Assembly: GCA_014379925.1 (NCBI GenBank)
Contig: JACMKY010000695.1
Span: 1-11,334 of the forward strand
Source of the DNA: Cytophagales bacterium
GTDB taxonomy: Bacteria > Bacteroidota > Bacteroidia > Cytophagales > ES-bin-26
Reading direction: 5' to 3'
Length of the DNA stretch: 11,334 nucleotides
Below, one piece after another: positions 6,482-11,334 of this stretch (within the stretch, counting starts at the first letter, position 1; each line of letters begins with the position of its first letter). The notes under the pieces are model-generated. The model did no database searches and was not told the DNA's origin. It saw only the letters and a program-made list of their open reading frames with translations. The position numbers and the translations under genes were made by a program.

Positions 6482-7741
6482 TTGAATCTCTCCCGCTTCA
6501 TCGCGCAACGCATCCGCCAAACCACCACCGCCTCCTTTTCCGCCACCGTCACCCGCGTCGGCGTGGCCAGCATTGCCATCGGGCTGGCGGTCATGATCCT
6601 CTCCTTTGCCATCCTGGGCGGCTTCAAGGGCGTGATCATGCGGAAAATATTCAGCTTCGGGGCGCACATCCAGGTGACCAAGTTCACCATGAACAATTCC
6701 TACGAGGAGACCCCCGTCTCAACCAACGCCGACCTCTACCAGAAATTCAAGCCCGGACCGCGGTTGCAACACATCCAGGTGTTTGGTCACAAAGCGGGTA
6801 TGCTCCAGTCCGACCAGGAAATCATGGGCGCGGTGCTGAAGGGCGTGGGACGCGACTACAACTGGTCGGCCTTCCGACAAACCCTGGTGGCGGGCGACAT
6901 CCTTGCCTTTCCCGATTCGGGGAGCACCGCCTCCGGGGGTCCTTCGTATTCCAACCAGATTCTCGTCAGCCGACGGATCGCCAACAAACTCCGGGTCCGG
7001 CCCGGCGACAAGGTGACCATGTATTTCATCCAGAACCCGCCCCGCGCCCGCCCGTTGGTGGTCAAGGGCATCTACGAAACCGGGCTGGAAGAACTGGACA
7101 ACACGTTGATTATCGGCGACATCGGGCTGGTGCAGCGTCTCAACGACTGGTCGCCCGACCAAGTGGGCGGTTTCGAGGTTTTCGTCAACGGCTTCAACGG
7201 AACGGACCTCCACCAGCTGGACCAGGCCTACCAGGAAGTGGACGAGCGAATGGACCAGGACATGGGCGGCAGCAAGATCACCGACCGGTACCTGTCGTTG
7301 TTCGACTGGCTTTCGCTGCTCAACCGCAACGTGGTGGTGTTCCTCACCCTGATCCTGTTCGTGGCCTGTTTCAACATGGTATCCATCCTGCTGATCCTGA
7401 TGATGGAGCGGACGGCGATGATTGGGATGTTGAAGGCGATGGGAGCCACCGACTGGCAGATCCGCCGCATTTTCCTCTACAATGGAATCAGCCTCGTGTG
7501 GCGGGGCCTGCTGTTCGGCAACCTGCTGGGCGTGGGTCTTTGCGCCCTGCAATACCATTTTCGCCTCATTCCGCTCGATCCGGTCAACTACTTCATGGAC
7601 ACCGTGCCAATCGAATGGAACTGGCCGGTATTCGGGCTGCTCAACCTGGCTACCCTGGTGGTGGTGAGCGCGGTGCTGGTCATTCCTACCTTCATCGTCA
7701 CCCGCATCCAACCCATCCGGGCCATCGCCTTTGCCAAGTAG
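6482..7741 (+). CDS. LolC/LolE-like ABC transporter permease (FtsX/MacB family)
   Basis: A 419-residue inner-membrane protein with the four-helix FtsX-like plan: an N-terminal helix (about 24-48, VGVASIAIGLAVMILSFAI), a large periplasmic MacB-type domain (about 50-280), and three C-terminal helices (about 284-308, 336-355 and 383-408). The cytoplasmic loop MMERTAMIGMLKAMGATDWQIRRIFLYNG is the conserved motif that couples to the ATPase. The ending IQPIRAIAFAK is typical of LolC/E-like proteins in Bacteroidota. Such permeases work with a LolD-type ATPase to extract lipoproteins or other substrates from the inner membrane. No ATPase gene is adjacent, so the partner must be encoded elsewhere. The start is TTG 6482, chosen from the family-like MNLSRFIAQRI opening and the promoter just upstream; ATG 6377 would overlap the DoxX gene. 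It appears to be a single-gene unit. Confidence 0.9.
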   Translation: MNLSRFIAQRIRQTTTASFSATVTRVGVASIAIGLAVMILSFAILGGFKGVIMRKIFSFGAHIQVTKFTMNNSYEETPVSTNADLYQKFKPGPRLQHIQVFGHKAGMLQSDQEIMGAVLKGVGRDYNWSAFRQTLVAGDILAFPDSGSTASGGPSYSNQILVSRRIANKLRVRPGDKVTMYFIQNPPRARPLVVKGIYETGLEELDNTLIIGDIGLVQRLNDWSPDQVGGFEVFVNGFNGTDLHQLDQAYQEVDERMDQDMGGSKITDRYLSLFDWLSLLNRNVVVFLTLILFVACFNMVSILLILMMERTAMIGMLKAMGATDWQIRRIFLYNGISLVWRGLLFGNLLGVGLCALQYHFRLIPLDPVNYFMDTVPIEWNWPVFGLLNLATLVVVSAVLVIPTFIVTRIQPIRAIAFAK

Positions 7742-7815
7742 AACGCATGATCGGGTGACGGAATGTCATCCTTCCTCCTTTTCAACCGTTCCTTTTCGTT
7801 TTAGGGCATTCCTGG

Positions 7816-8439
7816 TCATGGCTCCGGCGTCTCAATCGCCTCCAGCACGTCGGCCAGTTGATCGAAGTCCTTGAGGCCGGGCTTGATTTCGCGGCTGCCG
7901 CGCAGGGCGATGCCTCTGACGGGCAGCAGGTCGAGCAGCAAGTGGATGTTGGCCGGGCCAAATCCGAAACCCAGCAAAATGGGGTACTTGGTGGCCAACC
8001 GCTTCAGGAACGACAGCTCGAATTCGGTCAGCACGACGTGGTCCGATTCGAGCAGCAAATACGTTGCGTAGGACCGGCTGGCTTCGCAGACGGCCCGGAG
8101 CGAACTTTGGTCATTCTCCGCAAAATCAGCGCGCAGGATCAGGGGAACGTCGAGAGCCGCCAGCGAAGGAAGTACATTCACGCAACTGGTTTGCAGGTAG
8201 TTTACCGGGTAGCGGGTGAGCAGGTTCGCGGCTTCGGAAGCGGGAATGTTCCCGAGTTCACCCACCAGGTCTACGCCCGAAACCCAGGCGGTAATTTCCT
8301 TGAAAGCCAATTCGCTCACAAAATCCGGTGAGGTGGCATCCAGCGAAAATCCCAGCAAGTCCACGCCCATTCCGGCGCAGTAGCGGGCGTCGCTCAGGTT
8401 GGTGATGCCGCTCACCTTCACGACAGTTCTCAAAGCCAT
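7816..8439 (-). CDS. TrpF-like (phosphoribosylanthranilate isomerase-like) barrel protein, probably not a true TrpF
   Basis: A 207-residue protein that lines up with TrpF along its whole length. VKVSGITNLSDARYCAGMGVDLLGFSLDATSPDFV corresponds to the KICGxTxxEDA...GADxxGFxFxxxSPRxV start. GFGFGPANIHLLL corresponds to the phosphate-binding GGLxPENV segment. IALRGSREIKPGLKDFDQLADVLEAI corresponds to the GxDxSSGVExxxGxKD end. The catalytic Cys of KxCG is Ser10 here, and where TrpF usually has LLLD the protein has LLLE (Glu131). These changes suggest it does not catalyse the tryptophan-pathway step, or does so differently. No trp gene is nearby. Length is normal and the frame intact. The start codon lies just 10 bases from the end of the insertion sequence, which probably separated the gene from its original promoter. 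Confidence 0.8.
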   Translation of the reverse strand: MALRTVVKVSGITNLSDARYCAGMGVDLLGFSLDATSPDFVSELAFKEITAWVSGVDLVGELGNIPASEAANLLTRYPVNYLQTSCVNVLPSLAALDVPLILRADFAENDQSSLRAVCEASRSYATYLLLESDHVVLTEFELSFLKRLATKYPILLGFGFGPANIHLLLDLLPVRGIALRGSREIKPGLKDFDQLADVLEAIETPEP

Positions 8440-8449
8440 GGAAATATTA

Positions 8450-8533
8450 GACTTGTTGGATATTATATATTTAATAATGAAGCTGTTATAAATACGGCAT
8501 TTGCTCTATGTAGCTGAAAACGGCTTATTCGAT
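8450..8533. repeat. Left terminal inverted repeat of the IS
   Basis: Reads inward GACTTGTTGGAT and ends AAAACGGCTTATTCGAT. Compared with the right end, the first 50 bases differ at only 6 positions. A variable patch with a roughly 4-base length difference follows, then 17 identical bases at the inner edge. The transposase stop codon is about 20 bases further in. Confidence 0.9.
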
Positions 8534-8714
8534 AGACTTATTGTTAATTGAAGATCAATCTGTTAACCCTACAGTCGTTGGTTTGATGGGTGGTTGAGTT
8601 AGTTTATAATTCCAAAGTGCAGCACACATTTCCGTGATTTGATCAATGAAGGAGATTGATTTCAGACGAATAGTTTGCGTAATAATACGATAAGTCTTCA
8701 TTCCACCAATGGCG

Positions 8715-8791
8715 TCGGTTGGCACGGTCGGACGGCCGATGCCGCCGCCCTTCGTTTACGAACGCTGCGAAAGCAGCCAGGCGCCGATGCG
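8715..8791. repeat. GC-rich insertion of about 77 bp inside the transposase (contains hairpin copy D)
   Basis: It separates codons for the catalytic Glu (AVE) and the family motif HAIGGMK, so it is foreign to the gene. Edges are placed by that interruption and are accurate to a few bases. It contains two direct copies of GCCGATGC (8735-8742 and 8782-8789) and, between them, the hairpin GAACGCTGC-GAAA-GCAGCCAG at 8760-8780, a GAAA-tetraloop stem. Its part 8726-8741 matches 655-670 beside the tRNA gene at 15 of 16 positions. Confidence 0.7.
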
Positions 8792-8939
8792 GCTCAACGG
8801 CTATTCGCATTTGACTGATGCGTTTGTTAAAGCATTTTTTTAACTCCAGTAAATCGGCTCCGGCAGGTAATTTATCGTGCGCTTTTCTCTTGATGGGTAT
8901 CAACACGTTTAAGGTTTAATAGTCTTTTTCTATGCCTTC

Positions 8940-8967
8940 CGAAGGAACGCTGCGAACAGCAGCCCAG
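8940..8967 (+). repeat. Hairpin element copy C, in-frame insertion in the transposase
   Basis: A 28-base element reading CGAAG-G-AACGC, then TGC-GAACA-GCA, then GCCCAG; the stem is GCTGC/GCAGC. It forms most of the extra DNA that adds FWAAVRSVPSE between LDLGY and GIEKDY in the transposase. Copy B has the same length and matches at 23 of 28 positions. Confidence 0.65.
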
Positions 8968-9311
8968 AAATAACCTAAATCTAACGGCAAGCTCTTCTCT
9001 TTAAACCAAGGTTGAGATGAATCAAATTCCTTCTTAAACAACCCATAATCGTGATGACGACCAAAAGCCGTTCTTCCTAAGTACCGAATTTGCTTCGAAC
9101 GATTGCTGATCACGGAATTCTTTACACGGTGGACTTTTTTTACCGCTGTACCTTTCTTTCTGTTCCTCTTGATTACTAGGACGTTGTACCGGTATTTCGA
9201 CGGTCTGACGCGCGGTGGCGTCGATCAATAATTCCTTTTCTTGTCGGAAATAATGTTCGAATTCTTCTACCGTCTTGAATTCTCTTTTAGGTGCCACCCC
9301 TAACTGCCGCA

Positions 9312-9339
9312 CTGGGCCGCTGGCCGCGGCGTTACTTCG
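9312..9339 (-). repeat. Hairpin element copy B, insertion in the transposase
   Basis: On the minus strand the 28 bases read CGAAG-T-AACGC, then CGC-GGCCA-GCG, then GCCCAG. The stem is GCCGC/GCGGC, so the central pair is C-G where copies C and D have T-A. It sits just upstream of LGVAPKREFKTVEEF in the transposase and is out of keeping with the AT-rich gene around it. Confidence 0.6.
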
Positions 9340-9451
9340 TAAGGTGAGTTGTAGAATGAGTAAGTTTCAAAATTACACTTAGCTACGGAAGCGTCCGTAC
9401 CGTAAATGCAACCCAGCACATCGTAGGTCAAGGTGTTCTTAAGCTGAAACA

Positions 9452-9483
9452 AGACGGGGTCGCCCAGACGGGGTCGCCCAGAC
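9452..9483. repeat. 14-bp tandem repeat, 2.3 copies, inside the transposase
   Basis: The unit AGACGGGGTCGCCC occurs twice without spacer (9452-9465, 9466-9479), followed by a partial AGAC. It interrupts the transposase between EEMLFL and LFQLKNT. The unit is related to the 14-bp repeat at 4206-4247 on the opposite strand, with 11 of 14 positions alike. Confidence 0.8.
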
Positions 9484-9672
9484 AAAAAAAGCATCTCCTC
9501 GTAAGTGGATAAAATAACGCGAGCAGAAAGATTTTCCAATTTCTTTTTTAGGGTCATTTCGTGTTTTTGCTCGTAACTTTCAATGAAGACTTCCTTCAAT
9601 TTTTGGAAGCCGATTAGGGACAGCCCGGTGGTGGCGCGCATTGGTCGGTCATGGCGTACGTTGGCGTAGAGC

Positions 9673-9760
9673 ATCGAATAAGCCGTTTTTGGCTACCAAG
9701 GCAGAGAAAATGCCGTGTTCATAACAACTTGATTATTAAATATATACCATCCAACAAGTC
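9673..9760. repeat. Right terminal inverted repeat of the IS
   Basis: The 88-bp partner of the left repeat. Its inner end overlaps the transposase ATG (9674-9672), so the whole leader and presumably the promoter of the transposase lie within the repeat. Confidence 0.9.
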
Positions 9761-9801
9761 TAGTGTACCCCATCTTTCAAAAAGAGGGAATCTTTGGGTT
9801 G

Positions 9802-9831
9802 ATTCCGGTTGCGCCATCGCGGAACCGGAAT
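9802..9831 (-). terminator. Hairpin terminator of the glucanase gene
   Basis: ATTCCGGTT (9802-9810) pairs perfectly with AACCGGAAT (9823-9831), and the inner GCG/CGC adds to the stem around a CCAT loop. It lies 13 bases after the stop codon of the GH144-type gene. There is no strong T run right after it on the minus strand, so the call rests on position and stem strength. Confidence 0.5.
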
Positions 9832-9843
9832 TTCGTTTGGATC

Positions 9844-11202
9844 TTATTTTTTAAGAAGGTAAGGACTTTCGAAGCCGAGTTTGGTCAGGCCGCGCTGCAC
9901 GTCCGGGGAGCCCATGAACAGCTTCCAGAGCAGACCCGTCCGGTGGTTTTCGATCATGCCCACAATGGGACCCTGGTCGATGGCCAGGTAGGATTTGGCG
10001 TACCAGTTGTGGTGTTCGCTGAAGCCGTCCACGAAGCCGTATTCGCCCCAGATTTTATCGCCCAAGTCGTGGTAGAAATGTTTAAGGGCCTGCATCGCGT
10101 ACTCCGGCGCGTAGGGAAAAGCCGACAGCGCCGCCGTGGGCGAAATCACGCCCAGGTCCTCGGTGGGCGAGTGCGCGGCGTAGCCCTGGTAGCTGTCGGA
10201 GGCAGTCAGGCCCCAGCTGTTGGGGCCGTAGCCCCGGTATTGTTTGGGATTTTCGATGCAGTAAGCGCGGTTGATGAGGGTGTGGTTCTCGTTCTGCTGC
10301 CAGTAGTCAGCGTGTTGGTCCTTCAGGCCGTGCGGGTCGAGGCCCAGAAACGAGTAGTGCGAAAAGAACAGCGGCCCACCGTAGTCGAAACCCAGCGGCA
10401 GCGTGGTCTGGTAATACACTTTGCCATTGCGGAAATGGTCACCGACCGCCCAGCCCCCGTCGTAGACCGGCTTGTCGATGGCAAACCGGGGGGAAGCCGC
10501 GGCCAGCACGTAGGTGATCAGGCACTCGTTCCACCCGTGGATGGGGTGGTTCATGCTCCAGCCGTTGTTGGGACTCCAGTGCCAGTAGAGCACGTTCTGG
10601 TTGCCTTGGGTGTGCCAGTTCCACTCGATGCCTTCCCACAGCCACCCGATTTTGTTGCGCAGCTGGCTTTCCGTCGGGTTGTCGGCCGTGAAATACTGCC
10701 GGGCGCAAATCAGTCCCTCGAACAGGAAGGAAGTTTCCACCAGGTCACCCCCGTCGTCCTTGGGACTGAAGCGGATCACCTTGCCGGTTTCGCCGTTTAG
10801 CCAGTGCGGAAAAACGCCGTGGTACATGTCCGACTTCCACAAAAAGTTCACGATTTTGAGTACGCGCCCGGCGGCCTGCTCGCGCGTGATCCACCGGCGT
10901 TCGGCGGCCACGATGATGGCCATCACGCCGAAGCCCGTACCGCCGGTGGTCACCACTTCATTGCCGTAGTCGTAGGCCACGTTGCTGCGCTCCCGGGCCA
11001 GGCCGCTCACCGGGTGCCCAAAGTCCCAGAAGTACCGAAACGTCTGGCGCTGCACCAGGTCGAGAAGCTGTTCATCGGATAAATTCCGGGGGCGTTGACG
11101 GGCATCAAACGGAACCGTTTTCTTCGGCGTTTTTACCGGCTGGGCCCACGGCCGACCGGGCAGGAGCAGCAGCGAGAGCAGGACCAAGGTGATTGCTTTC
11201 AT
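9844..11202 (-). CDS. Secreted glucoamylase-like / GH144-type glucanase
   Basis: A 452-residue exported protein from ATG 11202. The signal peptide is MKAITLVLLSLLLLPGRPWA with cleavage before QP. Upstream codons to 11328 lie ahead of this signal and are not used. The rest is one helical (alpha/alpha)6-type domain of the PF10091 glucoamylase-like family: LLDLVQRQTFRYFWDFGHPVSGLARERSN near the start, TTGGTGFGVMAIIVAAERRW (about 86-105), the acidic-aromatic DDGGDLVETSFLFEGL (149-164), HGWNECLITYVLAAASP, and the C-terminal GFVDGFSEHHNWYAKSYLAIDQGPIVGMIENHRTGLLWKLFM. This family contains GH144, whose studied Bacteroidota members cleave beta-1,2-glucans (endo-glucanases or sophorose-releasing enzymes). 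That substrate is likely but not proven here. It acts in the periplasm or outside the cell. Family length is normal and no damage is seen. A polysaccharide-utilisation partner may lie beyond the right edge. Confidence 0.92.
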   Translation of the reverse strand: MKAITLVLLSLLLLPGRPWAQPVKTPKKTVPFDARQRPRNLSDEQLLDLVQRQTFRYFWDFGHPVSGLARERSNVAYDYGNEVVTTGGTGFGVMAIIVAAERRWITREQAAGRVLKIVNFLWKSDMYHGVFPHWLNGETGKVIRFSPKDDGGDLVETSFLFEGLICARQYFTADNPTESQLRNKIGWLWEGIEWNWHTQGNQNVLYWHWSPNNGWSMNHPIHGWNECLITYVLAAASPRFAIDKPVYDGGWAVGDHFRNGKVYYQTTLPLGFDYGGPLFFSHYSFLGLDPHGLKDQHADYWQQNENHTLINRAYCIENPKQYRGYGPNSWGLTASDSYQGYAAHSPTEDLGVISPTAALSAFPYAPEYAMQALKHFYHDLGDKIWGEYGFVDGFSEHHNWYAKSYLAIDQGPIVGMIENHRTGLLWKLFMGSPDVQRGLTKLGFESPYLLKK

Positions 11203-11282
11203 CAGTAGTTGTTCAAAAACACGAGGAGTGGAAAAGCACCGGTTAGCCCGGGCGATTCCAAACCCATCATATAAGGGATAAC

Positions 11283-11313
11283 GGTTGGGGGGGTTTTCAA
11301 AAACCACCCCCCA
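11283..11313. other. G/C-rich inverted repeat upstream of the glucanase gene
   Basis: GGGGGGGTTTT (11287-11297) and AAACC-A-CCCCCC (11301-11312) can fold back on a 3-base loop with one mismatch. It lies 80-110 bases ahead of the glucanase ATG. It could be the terminator of a gene beyond the right edge or part of the leader region; the window ends too soon to tell. Confidence 0.4.
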
Positions 11314-11334
11314 GACCCGGGTATTCAAAACCCA

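Larger units (their letters stand above)
8555..9674 (-). pseudogene. IS5-family-like DDE transposase, disrupted
   Basis: The gene starts at ATG 9674 (MLYANVRHDRPMRATTGLS) and ends at TGA 8555-8557 (...KPTTVGLTD). Pieces in different frames join into one protein: an N-terminal HTH region (LFQLKNTLTYDVLGCIYGTDASVAK), first catalytic Asp in ELLIDATARQ, then HTVKN...VISNRSKQIRYLG, second Asp in LPLDLGY, Glu in MRIAVE, and the conserved follow-on HAIGGMKTYRII. Damage seen: a 14-bp repeat insertion at 9452-9483; a frameshift near 9355; a GC-rich insertion around 9306-9332; a frameshift near 9120-9140; an in-frame insertion encoding FWAAVRSVPSE right after LDLGY; a TAA stop after GIEKDY; and an insertion of about 77 bp between the catalytic Glu and HAIGG. 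The short open frames in this region are fragments of this gene and not separate genes. Confidence 0.9.
8450..9760 (-). mobile_element. Degenerate IS5-like insertion sequence with long inverted repeats and nested insertions
   Basis: The element is bounded by inverted repeats of 84 and 88 bp, both beginning GACTTGTTGGAT read inward, and is flanked on both sides by TA (8448-8449 and 9761-9762). TA is either a 2-bp target duplication, as made by some IS5 groups, or an extension of the palindrome. Between the repeats is one transposase gene on the minus strand, broken in several places. The total length of 1311 bp is inflated by at least four short GC-rich insertions. It separates the TrpF-like gene from the glucanase gene and is inserted almost at the start codon of the former. 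IS5 assignment rests on the DDE pattern of the reconstructed protein. It is not expected to move by itself. Confidence 0.88.

Noticed and set aside
5938..8439. An operon or new defence or secretion system formed by DoxX, permease and TrpF-like genes
   Set aside because: The genes alternate in direction, each with its own promoter or terminator signals, and no shared function is visible.
8643..9674. Four small independent genes in the 8.6-9.7 kb region
   Set aside because: Their translations join in order into one DDE transposase within paired inverted repeats, so they are fragments of one pseudogene.

Overview
The window looks like chromosomal DNA from a moderately GC-rich member of the Bacteroidota, most likely Cytophagales of the Spirosoma/Larkinella kind. 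This is judged from protein style (outer-membrane beta-barrel with a PF13568-type fold, GH144-type glucanase, DoxX, MsbA-like exporter), from TAnnTTTG-type promoter boxes upstream of at least two genes, and from the lack of Shine-Dalgarno sites. Species cannot be assigned by reading alone.

Layout, left to right. A small putative helix-turn-helix protein (18-302, +) is followed by a terminator hairpin. A tRNA-Leu(CAG) gene (504-587, -) has its own promoter and terminator. An MsbA-like ABC exporter (761-2521, -) is separated by about 400 bp from a divergent secreted S33-type alpha/beta hydrolase (2929-4062, +), which is more AT-rich than its neighbours. A repeat-bearing gap (14-bp tandem repeats plus a hairpin element) precedes truA (4331-5110, -). 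TruA is divergent from an exported outer-membrane beta-barrel protein (5225-5872, +), which converges on a DoxX membrane protein (5938-6393, -) across a 49-bp hairpin terminator. DoxX is divergent from a LolC/E-like FtsX-family permease (6482-7741, +). Then come a TrpF-like barrel protein lacking the expected catalytic residues (7816-8439, -), a dead insertion sequence (8450-9760), and a secreted GH144-type glucanase (9844-11202, -).

Most genes appear to be single transcription units in alternating directions, so there is no obvious multi-gene pathway. The envelope is the common theme: lipid or drug export, lipoprotein-type permease, beta-barrel, secreted glucanase and secreted peptidase-like hydrolase.

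The most unusual part is 8450-9760. It is an IS5-like element with terminal inverted repeats of about 84-88 bp that reach the transposase start codon. Its transposase is broken by frameshifts, a stop codon and at least four short GC-rich insertions. Three of these carry the same small hairpin, and a fourth copy lies in the gap next to truA. Two copies show a compensatory base-pair change, which suggests a structured, dispersed palindromic repeat family. A 14-bp tandem repeat family occurs at the same two loci. I found no convincing new multi-gene system; these nested repeats are the best candidate for something undescribed.
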